A DNA stretch of 64,000 bases from assembly GCF_028640845.1 (NCBI RefSeq), contig NC_080539.1:100714554-100778553 (forward strand), given 5' to 3'. Both the position numbers and the translations under genes were made by a program. Shown here piece by piece: positions 21,670-34,348 of this stretch (positions within the stretch are counted from its first letter, which is position 1; each line of letters begins with the position of its first letter). The notes under the pieces were generated by a model. That model was given only the letters and a program-made list of their open reading frames with translations, was not told the origin of the DNA and did not search any database. The DNA comes from Ahaetulla prasina (lineage: Eukaryota > Chordata > Lepidosauria > Squamata > Colubridae).

Positions 21670-23929
21670 CTTTTAGTGACTTTCCTCTTTAAAGAGGATC
21701 ACATGGATTATTTCTCTGAAAACATTCTTACCGGGAGTAATAATCCTTTGCATATAATCAAATATCATGCAAACATACTTTTTCAAACATCCAGAGAAAC
21801 ATAAGTACAGTAGGCAAAATGATGGTATTTCTTTTTTCACTATGATTTTCCCCCTGTCAATTTCTGAAAAACATTTTCCAAAAGGGAAAGAAAAGGAAAA
21901 CCAGTAAGTAGCCCCTCAATATGTATTCAGTGTAGAAGAGAAAATTGAAATAACAATATCTTGTCAGTTTCAGTCCTGTATGCTTCTCGGGATGATTGAG
22001 AGGGAGATGCAAATGATTTGTCCTTAATTCCACTTAGAGGACCTGTTAGATCTATGAAATATCAGAAGTCAGAAAAAGATGAAGCAAATGTTGAGGAACA
22101 AATTAGAGGCTGCTGAGTGACATCCAAGAATATGGAGCTAGCCTAGCATTGCCACTGAAATTTTACATGACAATTACATTGTCATGTAATCACATGACCT
22201 TGACAATTCCTTTCACAAAAAAACAAAAACAGCAGAATCTTGTATATTGTGATTCCTTTCAAATATGATCCTGGCTACACCTTTATTTCTGAATCCAGTT
22301 ATTGGCAATCTTTTCAATTTCCTTTACTACCATTCTTAGTTCTCTCTGCCTACTAAAGGGCTTAGGTCTTTTCAGAAGATAATGTTCGGCACTCGGTGTC
22401 TGCACTCAAGTGTCTTATAAGTAGAATAACCAAAATTTAGATTTTTTTCTTCTCTGAGGTTTTGAACATTTACAGGAGATACTTAATCATTCCCATTTTT
22501 AATCCCTTTGCTTTGCTGCCAATTGCCTTGATAGCAATGTTTTCTACTACAGCTGATGCAATAATCGCTCCCTGCCTCCCCCATACAAACTTTGAAGAAA
22601 GAATGGAGGACAGAAAGATGTTAGGACTTCCAGAAGTGCATATGGGTATAACTGTGGAGCAGCAGCCTTGCCAGATAGAATTAGTAGTAGAGATAGGAGC
22701 CAAGAAGTGGAATCATCATAGTCAGAACATATTTCCTTTGTGTTGGACAGCACTGGTGCTCTTTAAATGATATATCCACTGATATTTTTTGAATGCCTGC
22801 TGTTGTGTTACATTCATGCACTGCAATTACAATAGGAACCTTGCTGTGTTATGCCTATCCCTAGTAATAATGCTTCCTTCAGTACATTGCTATTCGGAAG
22901 CTAAATATATTCCAAGATGGCAAGGAATCTCTGGTCCATGTTAGCAGATTTCATCAGATGGTTATATGCTGTTTTGAATTGAATACTAGTGGAACAAGTA
23001 TACATGGACTGATGAGGTACACTATTCCACTTATCTTTGCCAGAACGCACACACATATTGCATTCTATGGCTATTTGGCCACATGGTTTAGATAAAGAAA
23101 AGTCACACAGAGAGTTATTTGGAAGATAAATAAGACGGCAGCTATCTTTTACCTGCCCTATGTACATTCACCCTTTACTGGTAAAACAACAAATGCAATT
23201 TAATGGCAAATCATGAACTTCACCGAATTTGATTCAGAAAAAGATACAGCTAAGCCATGAAGAGGAAGCAGAATTTTCCTAGAAATGTGCAGTTATATAC
23301 TGTACAAGGTCCTGGACGTCTTGTAAACATGCAGTATGTTTGCTGTAAATCTGGACCCTTGGGTCCTTTCAAAAGAAGATTCTGAATTAAGCAGTCTTGG
23401 ATTTCTGAAATTAAAAATGCACTTATTGTGCCAGGAAGCAGTAGTGATAGGGGTACTCACTTGCAGCTGTTACTAAATTTTTTGCGAAGTATGGACAAAT
23501 TTGAGAATGTTGGTTCAGTAATGTTCCATGCTTGACTAGTGGAAAATATGACGGTTTCACTGAGCAGTTAAGAACAAGTGAGCTCTTTTATTTCTGCAGG
23601 GAGGTGGCATAGACAGGAAATTGTCAACGGCAACCTGTGAGCAGCTGTATGATGACTGTATGTAGGAGGAAAGAGTTCAAAGCTTTCCTGTCCTCATATT
23701 TTTGACAGCTATAACTTCTTTATTCTTAAGATTGGCTGTAGCATGGTATTATATAGAAATAGTGAACTACAACATGATGCAAGTCTAAGCTGGTAGTCAT
23801 GGTACTGAGACAGAATGCTAGAATACATGACGTTCTTGATATTATATCCTTTGACAATCAGTATTTAAGCTAAACCGGAACCTGAGTCTCCCAAGTTTGA
23901 AGTCCATCTTCTTCTATAGAATTTCGCCA
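21670..23929. other. No gene or clear repeat seen
   Basis: Several short frames exist on both strands around 22460-23170 without any recognisable domain or splice logic. Looks unique. Confidence 0.4.
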
Positions 23930-24075
23930 GATGAGTTTGGGCTAAGTTATTGTCAACCTGGTCTGCCTCACAGAGATACTGTTGTGGCCCAGACGTTGGA
24001 CAGAGTGCTGTGTATGTCATCTTGAGCACCTGAAGAAAAAGTGAGGTATAAATTTAGCTATAATAATTAGATTAA
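23930..24075 (+). mobile_element. MIR-like SINE relic
   Basis: GGCTAAGTTATTGTCAACC, TGCCTCACAGAGATACTGTTG and a 3' part CATCTTGAGCACC...GAGGTATAAATTTAGCTATAATAAT read as a degraded SINE body and L2-type 3' end. Confidence 0.45.
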
Positions 24076-24790
24076 AATTGTAAGGTTTGTCAGCAACCAC
24101 CATCAATCAATTACAGGTTTTCTTTTTTAAAATATATCATCCTCTATTAAATTAATTTATAGTTGACAAATTCTGACGGTACACTCAACCATCCCTTTAA
24201 TACACTGTAAAAGGACAATGTGTTAATTATTATATGCAACCTTTCATATGGTTGCTTCTCATGCCATTCTTCTAGCATCTCAGACAGAATGAATCTATAC
24301 CACTGTCTCTGCAAAATTGGAAACATTCTTATTTCATCACATGTTAAATTTTATTCCTGATTATGTTCTCATAATTACACTTTAGTTGCATAGATGTCTT
24401 TACCAGCTCATAGAGTTCTGTACCAGATCCTACAATTTGGGAATATTTGCTAGCCAAATCAATGCATTACTGGCTCTGCTGCCATATACTTGAAAGTTAA
24501 TAAATGTAATATGTATAAATATAAATACATATTAAGGGGGGGGAGCATTTGCCTTTCTCCACCTCCCAGCTTCTCCCCTGATTTACACAGATCTCTCTTT
24601 TCTCATCTCCCCATAGTGCTGCAGTGTAGAATTTATTTGGGGGAACAGCAGTTGCTTGGGGGGGTGCTTGGTGACCACATCATCCCTTAACAACCAGTGG
24701 TGCACAATATATTGTCAATTTCACCCTTCCTTTTTTCCTTTAGGCAACTTGGGCTTAGGAAACAGTGCAGGGGTTGTCCCAGAGTTTAAA
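24076..24790. other. No gene seen
   Basis: Short frames only. A G run at about 24536-24543. Confidence 0.45.
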
Positions 24791-24798
24791 ATCTATAT

Positions 24799-25175
24799 CC
24801 ATGATGGCGAGCCTATGGCACACGTGCCAGAGGGGGCACTCAGAGTCTTCTCTGGTGGCACACGCACTGTTGCCCCAGGTCAGATCTCCATAGCATTTCT
24901 TTTGTGAGCTTCTGTTTCCTGCAAATGACGAAACAGAAGCTCATGAAAGAAAAAGATCTTACCTCTTGCTGTGCTGCCGGTGTTGGGATGTCCCACCTCC
25001 CACCGGCTGGTCTTCGGGTCTCTGCTGTGGATGCACCCATGTCCATGTTCACGCGTATCCGCACATGCACATGAGTGCATGTCTGTGCATGCACGTGTTC
25101 GCGCACATCTTTCAGTTTGGGCATGCACGCGTGTGCAGTTTGGACACTCGGTGTCTAAGAGGTTCACCATCACTG
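24799..25175. mobile_element. hAT-type non-autonomous element, GATGGCGA family
   Basis: The ends are GATGGCGAGCCTATGGCACA and (reverse complement of the right end) CAGTGATGGTGAACCTC. ATCTATAT lies exactly outside both ends (24791-24798 and 25176-25183), a perfect 8-bp duplication. The interior is GC/CpG-rich with alternating CATGCACGTG-like stretches. Related copies are at 43104 and 49744. Confidence 0.9.
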
Positions 25176-25183
25176 ATCTATAT

Positions 25184-27383
25184 CATTTGTGTAGCCTCAG
25201 CACCCAAAAATTGTGGTTCAAGCTATTGTGAAATTTTACTTGCTTCTAAAAATGCAATATACTGTCCTTTCAGGTTCATATTTACACTGGTTTTTAAACA
25301 GAATCAGAAGGGTTGCAGTTGGGCATGCTTACTTTGTAGCGGCATTGACTTTTTTTTAAAGCAATAATGTACCTATTGTATACAATGTACACTGAGAAGG
25401 TGAAAGATTTCACGATGGACCAAATGTATTGTATCACTGAATAACAACTCCAGGACCCAGAAGTGGACAGCTTGAGTTGTCAAAGTCTCATACCTCCCCC
25501 ACTTCCAAAAAAACTCTCTTGGATGTGGTCCCCAGATCTCCTACAAAAGCTGTTTGTAAGCAGCCCACAATCACCTGTAGGTGAAATGAGTGGCAAACAA
25601 GTCGAATGAATGAATGAATGAATGAATGAATGAATGAATGATTGAATGAGTTAATAAAAGCTGTCCCAGGGTTTAAGTATCTGATATAATCAATAGGCAA
25701 ATAATCCAGTAAATGGAAAATGACCTTATGAACTACATTTAAATCCAATGAAAATTAGTGTTGGTCTGCTCTCACAACTTTTCACAGCGCATCATCACAG
25801 AAAGTAATAGTCTCTCTAAATAGGCGAGGAAATGTCAAGAGGAAGGAGTTAGATCACAGAATTTTGCAAACTTTAGCCTTGTTTGTTAGTGTGTCCATTA
25901 AGGTGCAATTTCTGAGCTGTTCAGTTCTCTTCTCACAGACTGTCTAAAGAAGTGAGACCTAGCTTAAGAGATAATGCTGAAATGTCCATCTGGTCCTCGT
26001 CTGCCAGGTTTTTCTTTCCAGATTTCAAGAATCTCTTTATAAATGGCCTGCCTATTCCCTTAGACTGCCAGAAATACTGCTTTAGTGTACTTGTGTATCC
26101 TCCTCATGTTCATAGATCCCTAATGAACAATCAACTTTTGTGTAGGATTTTGCAAGTGATTCAGGGTTGTTGGTTTTTGTTTTTTTTTCAAATGGGGCAT
26201 TTCCACTGCTGGATTGAAACCTGAAAAATCAGTTGAGCTGAAGTTTATGAAGCATGGTTTCCCAACAATCCATGTAACTTACATATTCAATAAGGAAAGA
26301 GATAAAAAGATCAAGTAGATGAAAAATGGGCAAATGTATATGAAGGCATTTATATGAAAAAATGTAATGTGTAAGTCAGTTTTTCATAGAGCAAAGGAAG
26401 TACTTAAGTACTGAAATGTTTTTATTTGATGGGGGTGTTTATTCATTGCCATCATTATGCATGGCATTCTGAACAGGAGTAAAAACTGTTCTCCAAGGAG
26501 TTTACAATTTGGTTGTGCAGAGAGAACAGGTATGAATAAGAAATAACTGACATAACAGCAACAACAATAACAATAACAACAATATTAATTTTAAGCAAAT
26601 TACAATAAGGTACTTGTACTTTATTTTTAGTGGGGGAGGGTGTTGCTGAAATTTTAATAATCTCTGTATGATTGTTGCAATTCATTTGCTACAAAACTGT
26701 ATGTTAAGGATATCTTTATTTTTCAAAGGCTTTCTAATATTTACTGTAATTTTACTGTGTGGCACTAACAGGCATTGCACTGCAATGTTGAAGCACTGAG
26801 ATGGCAGCCTTACATTCAGGTTTGAGCACTAGGTTAACTTGTGGAAACATGAGTGCTATTGATGATGAAACTGGAGCTTTGTTAATAATGCATTGTAATC
26901 ATTGCTTCAGTCAAGCAATATCTCATATTCCTCCTATTTTAACTTCAGAATTCTAATTAAGATTATTTTGTTCAATATAATTTTGTTCAGTATAATTCTC
27001 AGTTTTCTAATACATGTAGAAGGAGAAACTGGGTGTCCTTGTTTTCAAGGGTAACATACCTGCACAATGTAAGTACACCTGAGCAGCTTTATGAATTGCA
27101 TAGCAGGGAATAGCCTACGCAATGAATACATGAAGGAACACAGTTGTAATTATACAAGACACCTGATTAGCCCTGCCCTTTCCTCAAACAATGAAGATGT
27201 ACGTCATCCTTCGGGACAAGCAGTGCTTTTGGCACTGTATTGCCCATGTTAAAAAAAAAACACCAAACAAACATTTCTGTGTAAAAGGGAAAGGAAACAT
27301 CTAATTGTACTAGCAATGAAGCCTGTAGATCCCAAATGATTGTCAATACATACCATTCATACATTTGTTAAAAGATAGACTTT
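25184..27383. other. No gene seen; short (AATG)n inside
   Basis: An AATG microsatellite covers about 25604-25640. The remainder shows short frames only, plus an ACA/AAT trinucleotide run near 26555-26583. Confidence 0.45.
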
Positions 27384-30300
27384 TCCCGTTCCCCGGATGG
27401 TCAAGACCCTCAGAGCCTGGGCCTTCGTCTTATGTTATGCAACGCACGGTCCGTGGCCAATAAGGCCCCCCTAATACACGATCTTATCCAGGGTGGCGCT
27501 GCGGATCTTATAGGCGTTACGGAGACCTGGTTGGGCACTGAAGGGGGCGTGCCCCTGGTCGAAATGTGCCCACCGGGTTTCTGTGCATTCCATCAGCCGA
27601 GGGCCCAGGGTAGGGGTGGGGGGGTGGCGGTTGCTATTAAAGAGAGTCTAGAGCCGAGGGAGACCACTGTACCTCAGATTGCCGGGTGTGAATCCTCTTG
27701 TGAGATGGGGTCATAGGTGTCAGATGGGCTTGCTGGTCACGTACCTGGCTCCTTGCTGCGTGACAGCTGCCCTGCCCGAGCTCCTGGAGGTGCTTGCCGG
27801 GTGGCAGTGGAGACCCCAGACTTTTAGTCATGGGGACTTTAACTTGCCATCTGCCGCTCGCCATCGACAGTGGCTCGGGAGTTCATGGCTTCCATGACGG
27901 CCTTGGACCTGACTCAAGTAGTTGATGGCCCCACTCACATCGGGGTGGCACTCTGGATCTTATTTTTATCTCTGGTCAGTGGTTGAAGGATCTGGATTTG
28001 AGAGATGTAGTCATAGAACCTTTGTCATGGTCAGATCACTCTCTCCTTCGCCTGGACTTTCTGACCGCCACTCAACACCGCAGGGAGACGGAACCACAAC
28101 GCTGGTTCCGCCCCAGGCGCCTGATGGACCCGGAGAGGTTCCGGACGGAGCTTGGGCCACTTCCTGAGGGTCTGGCTCACGGCACGGCAGAGGAACCAGC
28201 CGCAGCCTGGCAACGGGCTGCGGCTGGGGCTTTAGACCGTGTCGTGCCTCTGCGACCTCTGACCCGGCGCAGATCCCAACGGCTCCTTGGTTCTCCGAGG
28301 AGCTGAGGGGATGAAACGCCGGAGAAGACGCCTAGAGAGCTCCTGGAGGTCTAGCCGTTTAGAGGCTGATCGGACACTAGTTGGGTCCTATACTAGGACC
28401 TACCTGGTGGCACTGAGGGAAGCGAGGCGTTGCTCGCCTCCTCCCTCATTGCGCCGGCAGATAACCGCCCAGCCGCCCTGTTTGGGTGACCCGTTCCTCC
28501 TTCACCAGGGGCGGGATGACCCGTTGCAGGGACGTGCTGAGGAGTTTAACGGTTATCTATACGATAAAATCGTTCAGCTTCGAGACGGTCTAGACCAAAA
28601 TTGCGACGATTCAGATGAGGCGTCTGAGGGTGGTCTTGGTGACATTTTCTGGGATGAGTGTGACCCTGTGGCTCCGAGGACATGGACAGGTTGTTGGGTA
28701 GGCTGAATGCCACCACGTGTTTACTGGACCCGTGCCCTCCTGGCTGGTGCTGGCCACTCAGGAGGTGACACGAGGCTGGCTCAGGCGATTCTGAGTGCCT
28801 CCTTGTTGGAGGGAGTCTTTCCGGCCACCTTGAAAGAGGCGGTGGTGAGGCCCCTCCTCAAGAAGCCCTCCCTGGACCCGGCTGTCTTAGGTAATTATCG
28901 TCCGGTCTCCAACCTTTGCTTCGCGGCGAAGGTTGTAGAAATATGGTGGCATATCAGTTTCCCTGCACCTGGATGAAACTGTCTATCTAGACCCGTTCCA
29001 GTCCGGTTTCCGGCCCGGTTACAACACGGAGGCGGCTTTGGTCGCGTTGGTGGATGATCTCTGGAGGGCCAGGGATGAGGGTTGTTCCTCTGTCCTGGTC
29101 CTATTAGACCTCTCAGCGGCTTTCGATACCATCGACCATGGTATCCTGCTGCGCCGGTTGGAGGATTGGGAGTGGGAGGCACCGTTTATCGGTGGTTCTC
29201 CTCCTATCTCTCCGACCGTCGCAGACGGTGTTGACAGGGGCAGAGGTCGGCCCGGGCGCCTCACTTGTGGGGTGCCGCGGGGTCGATTCTCTCGCCCTTC
29301 TGTTCAACATCTATATGAAGCCGCTGGGTGAGATCATCAGTGGCTTCGTGTGAGGTACCAGCTGTACGCTGATGACACCCAGCTGTACTTTTCCACACCG
29401 GCCACCCCAATGAAGCTATCAAGTGCTGTCCCGGTGTTTGGAAGCCGTCTGGTCTGGATGGGGAGAAACAGGCTCAAGCTCAATCCTCCAAGACAGAGTG
29501 GCTGTGGATGCGGCATCCCGGTACAGTCAGCTGAGTCCTCGGCTGACTGTTGGGGCGAGTCATTGGCCCCGATGGAGAGGGTGCGCAATCTGGGCGTTCT
29601 CCTGGAGGAGCGGCTGTCTTTTGAAGATCATTTGCGGGCCGCCTCCAGGAGAGCTTTCCACCAGGTTCGCCTGGTGCGCCAGTTGCGCCCCTTTCTAGAC
29701 CGGGATGCCTTATGCACGGTCACTCACGCCCTCGTGACGTCTCGCCTGGATTACTGCAATGCTCTCTACATGGGGCTCCCCTTGAGGGGCATCCGGGGGC
29801 TCCAGTTAGTCCAGAATGGAGCTGCGGGTGATAGAGGGAGCCCTCGTGGCTCCCGTGTTACCCCTACCCTGCCCAGACTGCACTGGCTACCTGTGGCCTT
29901 CCGGGTGCGCTTCAAGGTGCTGGTGACAATCTTTAAAGCGCTCCATGGCATAGGGCCGGGCTATTTACGGGACCGCCTACTGCTACCAAATACCTCTCAC
30001 CGCCCCGTCCGCTCTCAGAGAGGGACTCCTCAGGGTGCCGTCAGCTAGGCAGTGCCGTCTGGCGACACCAGGAAGGGCCTTCTCTGTGGGGCTCCCACCC
30101 TCTGGAACGAACTCCCTCCAGGACTTCGCCAACTTCCGGACCTCCGAACCTTTCGTCGCGAGCTTAAAACACACTTATTTATCTGCGCGGGACTGGATTA
30201 GATTTTAAAGTTATGGGTTTTAAGGGGTTTTTATTATTTATACTATTTTAAATTTGGGGCAATAGAATAAGTTTTTAAATTGTTTTTTAATCCGTATTTA

Positions 30301-30390
30301 TATGTATTTTAACTGCCTGTGAACCGCCCTGAGTCCTTAGGGAGATAGGGCGGTATATAAATTTGAAAAATAAATAAAAATAAATAAATA
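27384..30390 (+). mobile_element. Nearly full-length L2-like LINE, frameshifted
   Basis: This 3-kb insertion has both catalytic parts of a CR1-group LINE protein. First is an apurinic-type endonuclease: [20 protein letters not shown] and [10 protein letters not shown] near 27435-27540, and an SDHSLLRL box near 28035. Then comes a reverse transcriptase: [20 protein letters not shown] and NYRPVSNL near 28830-28915, LLDLSAAFDTIDHGILLRRL near 29100, and YADD (29365-29376). The C-terminal region follows to about 30175. The 3' UTR has the GC hairpin (about 30324-30353) and an AAAT tail. Many one- or two-base indels and stops split the frames, so it cannot make the full protein. Its 5' end is estimated from the jump out of AT-rich DNA. 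Confidence 0.9.
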
Positions 30391-30789
30391 TTGTCCTTTC
30401 TCTTTTAGAAATTGATTACAATATATAGTCGACCCCTGGTTGTTGAAGTTCTTGGATTCAATTTCTGTTATTTGCATTTAAAAGGATTGTTTAGCAGGTG
30501 GTAGAAAACTTTTCTGTTGGAAACAGTTGGAAAACACTGGATTAGGTGGACAAATCAATTTTTGAACTCTGTTTTAGGTTTAGGTCAAAATGGTAGGTTT
30601 TGATTTAACATTGGCTGTAATCTGATGAATTTGATGGTTAGGATTTCATAGAAGTTTGGGAAGTATGTAGAAAACTGCTTTTTTTGGTAAGATGACACAA
30701 CTCACATGACAATTTATTTTTGTGTGAACTTGATAAGAATTAACCAGTTTCTCTTCTGATCTTACAACTGAAGTGAAAGGTATGTGCAC
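30391..30789. other. No gene seen
   Basis: Unique-looking AT-rich DNA. Confidence 0.45.
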
Positions 30790-31060
30790 ATTTATTTATT
30801 TAGCGTATGGCAAATACATGGACTTATAGTGGTTCAAATGTTAATGTCCAGTCCACCCAGCCATTTAAGGACAGGGTGGTTTATGTTGAAAAAATCAGAC
30901 ATTGGGCCAGTGTAAGCTCTTGATGGACATTCGGACACAATGTGATGGATATTTTGTCGAGGAGCACCACAATCACACTGAGACAAGACCCCACTTAAAC
31001 AATGAGTCCTGGCAGACACCATGTTCGGTACAGATCCTGTTCAGAGTTGACCAATGCTAG
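30790..31060 (-). mobile_element. C-terminal LINE remnant with Cys/His motif
   Basis: On the minus strand, 30834-31022 reads CDCGAPRQNIHHIVSECPSR followed by FFNINHPVLKWLGGLDI. The C-x-C ... H-H ... E-C-P pattern and following WL..LDI are typical of the C-terminal end of some non-LTR retrotransposon proteins. It differs from the BovB, L2-like and family-2 copies here, so it belongs to a further LINE family that I cannot name. Confidence 0.55.
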
Positions 31061-33509
31061 GTATGTGCACAAATAATACATCTATAAAGGACAAGAGGTA
31101 TAATTGGAAAAAAGTAGTAAAAAATTCTATTAAGAAATATGATGGCCTAGATAGCTTATCCTAAGAAGATAATTTTCACAAAAGTGGTGTTTGAAGCCAA
31201 ATCTGCACAGAAATGACTACATGGGTAGTTTAAATTTCTGGAGCAGGCTGAGCTGAACTTGGAACTCCACAAAAAAGAGAGCAGATTTGTTACTTTCTTT
31301 TCCCAGTCCTGCTATGGGAGGAAGGAAAAAAGGGTGAAAGAAAAAAGGCCCATCCTTTCCTGAGACAAGCATGTTCAGTATTAAGATGTTCTTTCTATGT
31401 TCTCATTGATGTTGTAAATGACTGTGGTGCATAAAATGGAAGAATTGCAGATACTCACATTGTATAGACTGACAGCAAAATGGGGGTGGGTGGGTGCTAA
31501 ATACAAAGAGAAAGCTAAAAATATTCTCAAATGAATGATCCAGTCTCCTTCAAAATTGCTGAATGGACATCAGTAAAATGACTAAAAGTCCATTCTATAA
31601 TCATTTTATGTATCATAAAATAACTAACGCAAAATAGGTAATGTATATGTCTGGTTTGCAGGATGCAAACATGTCAGCAAGAAAGCAAAATTTGATAACA
31701 TTAATTTTTTACATTACTTCCTTGCATTATGTTACATATTGTGCATTATGTCAACTAATTAACAATTTGCAGAACTTCAGCCCTCTCCCTATAATTCATA
31801 ATTTCTGCAAGAAAAGCTTAGTTTCTTATAAATGGTTAATAGCTCTGCCATGCTTGCCCGCTTACAGTAAGATATAGGCAAACATATTTAATAAACATAT
31901 ATTTCAGCAGATGTATGTTCATCATCTTCTCATAGGCTTCATAAACTCAGAGAAATTGAAAAAAAAACATTTTAAATGGGTAGTGAGAAGAGCAACAGAA
32001 ATAAGAACTGGTGTTGAGGGACCAGAATAAAATCTGAGGTAAGCTATGATCACCCTCTGTAAAAATTAGCTGACTTCTCTTAAGGTCATTTTTGTAGATT
32101 GTAATAAAATAGCAAAAGTCTGCAAGACTTGAAATGAGGATGTGAGGAGATAGGCAGTGTCTTCATGACATGGATTTGAGGGCAGAAAGTACACGAGGAA
32201 AGGAGAAGCATGAAAGCAGCAGACATTAAGAAAGGATCAGAGAGCATCAGGAGAAAGTAATAGAAGGTTGGCCCAATTACCTTGAAATGAGTAGCCCAAA
32301 AGAAAATAAAACAGGAAGAACGTTGACATCTCTGAAGTCTTTTCTCTCAAAAAGTAACTGGTTGGGAGTTCAATCTGTTTCAGAGGAGAAAGAAAAACCT
32401 GACAGATAGGAACGGAAGATGCTATCTGCTGTTGATAGGAAGAGGCATACCAACTTTTTCGGGCAACATAAACATCATTTCCGTGTGGCTGACATTTTTC
32501 AGAAGGAAACAAAATCTACTTCTGTTAGGGGGCAGATGTTTAAGTTTAGAGTAAAATTATTTTGAATTTACATGAAGGTGTACGCATCACAGTATGACAA
32601 ATCAGTGCCTTCTGTAATTTTCCATTAGTGTTATAAATCTTGAACAAGTTGCCATCTAAGTCGTCACCCATAGATAGAAGTGAATGCCATTTCCTATATT
32701 GAGTGGAAATTTATTCGTTTATTCTTTTTCCTCCTTCCGTAGTATGCAGTACACTTTGGCTCACCTTATTATATTTCTTTATATGTTATATCTTACTTGG
32801 AAATCTAGAAAGCTGTATGGTAAAATGGTACTCACAGAAAAGAACTTTTCCTTCTTCCGAATAGGCCCAGACTAAACTAGTTTCCAAAATGGAAATTGGT
32901 CAAAATCATTCTGACCACTCAAATGGAATAAACATTACTCAACACTTCTGTCTCCCGATAGCAGATTTAATCTTGATAATACTTTACAGTATTTATTTCC
33001 TGGGTATAGAAGTTTCTGTGTCAGTTCAGGCAGTTGGATTTCTCAGGGTAGAAATGAGTGTTTGAGGTGGTTTGAGATTTTTTTCTATTCATTTTTCTGT
33101 TTATTAGCTTCTTTGGCTTATTTCATATCACATTTTTACCTGAAGTGTTAAACTAATATCAGTTTAAGAAATTTTCAGTGACATTGAAGAACAAAATTTC
33201 AAGTTATATTTCTATAAACTTTCTAGATTTTAATTTAAAAGAATGAGCAGTGAAAAGTAACAAATGCAGGTTCTTTTGCTGGCTTTGAACAATACAAGTT
33301 ATACAGAGTGATATCTATAGTGATAAAGGATCACTGTTAAAATATTGTTGTGTATCAAATAGAACATAGCCAATAATATATTTAAAAACAGAAAGCTGGT
33401 GTGTTTTTAGGTGACTTTTTAAAACAAGAAAGAAAATAAAAAAAATCAAGTGTTAGACTTGCTAAATATATGGAAACAATCATATGTAGTAGGTAGTCCT
33501 GCTATATTT
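31061..33509. other. No gene or repeat seen
   Basis: About 2.4 kb of AT-rich DNA, one of the least repeat-laden stretches of the window. Only short frames without domains. Confidence 0.4.
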
Positions 33510-33900
33510 AGATTTATGCTTGCCTTTGTCTTTCCTGACTCCTCCACTGTGCCTTTAATTCCCAGTGAGCTGCTGCTTCCTGGGTTAGAAGGAAACATGT
33601 GATTAAAAGAGGATTGAATCTTGTCAGATGTAATTTATCCGTGTGTTGATAACAGCTGATTTCTGAGCAGGAAGAAAAGAGCTTAATATAACAAGCCTGT
33701 GTGATTAAAAAAGGCAACTACTCTTCTTAACAGTTTGCTCTTTGCAGCCATTCAACCTTATCTGATCATTCATGCTCATCTGGATGCTGACGCCATAAAG
33801 AGTTCATTTGCATGATCTATTTTTATAACTATTGTCTGTCTATTGGGAAAACAAGCAAGAGGGCTGGCTTGTAGTGATTTTATTTTCAGACTGAACAGAG
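33510..33900. other. Candidate conserved non-coding element
   Basis: No repeat blocks and a texture unlike the flanks. An exact POU octamer ATTTGCAT lies at 33806-33813, and the stretch from about 33640 to 33850 is dense in short motif-like words (CAGCTG E-box in ACAGCTGATTT near 33653). The conservation claim is untested. Confidence 0.25.
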
Positions 33901-33942
33901 TATCCTAAAATGTGGAAAGGAAAATTAATATATCTGTATTAA

Positions 33943-34336
33943 AGGTAAAGGTAAAGGTTTCCCTCGCACTTATGTGCTAGTCGTTGCCGACTCTAGGGGG
34001 CGGTGCTCATCTCCGTTTCAAAGCCGAAGAGCCAGCGCTGTCCGAAGACGTCTCCGTGGTCATGTGGCCGGCATGACTCAACACCAAAGGCGCACGGAAC
34101 GCTGTTACCTTCCCACCAAAGGTGGTCTCTATTTTTTCTACTTGCATTTTTATGTGCTTTCGAAACTGCTAGGTTGGCAGAAGCTGGGACAAGTAACGGG
34201 AGCTCACCCCGTTACACGGCAGCACTAGGGATTCGAACCGCTGAGCTGCCGACCTTTCGATCGAGAAGCTCAACGTCCTAGCCCCTGAGCCACCGTGTTC
34301 CTATCTGTAGGGACACCTACACCGTGTCCCTATCTG
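33943..34336 (-). mobile_element. Sauria-type SINE, full length, young, with 5' filler
   Basis: A complete minus-strand copy with the CCTTTA-type tail at the left (AAGGTAAAGG) and a perfect B box at 34229-34239 (reverse complement GGTTCGAATCC). TATCTGTATTAA on both sides (33931-33942 and 34337-34348) is a 12-bp target duplication. The SINE proper ends near 34301. A further 35 bp before the right duplication repeat the ACCGTGT..CCTATCTGTA text of the junction. Confidence 0.92.
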
Positions 34337-34348
34337 TATCTGTATTAA

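Noticed and set aside
22460..23170. Several 70-100 codon frames on both strands
   Set aside because: Overlapping on opposite strands with no domain. Nothing supports coding.
24840..25173. Overlapping His/Cys-rich frames in a GC-rich patch
   Set aside because: They lie inside a hAT-type element with exact target duplications; the Cys/His content comes from CATGCACGTG-like DNA.
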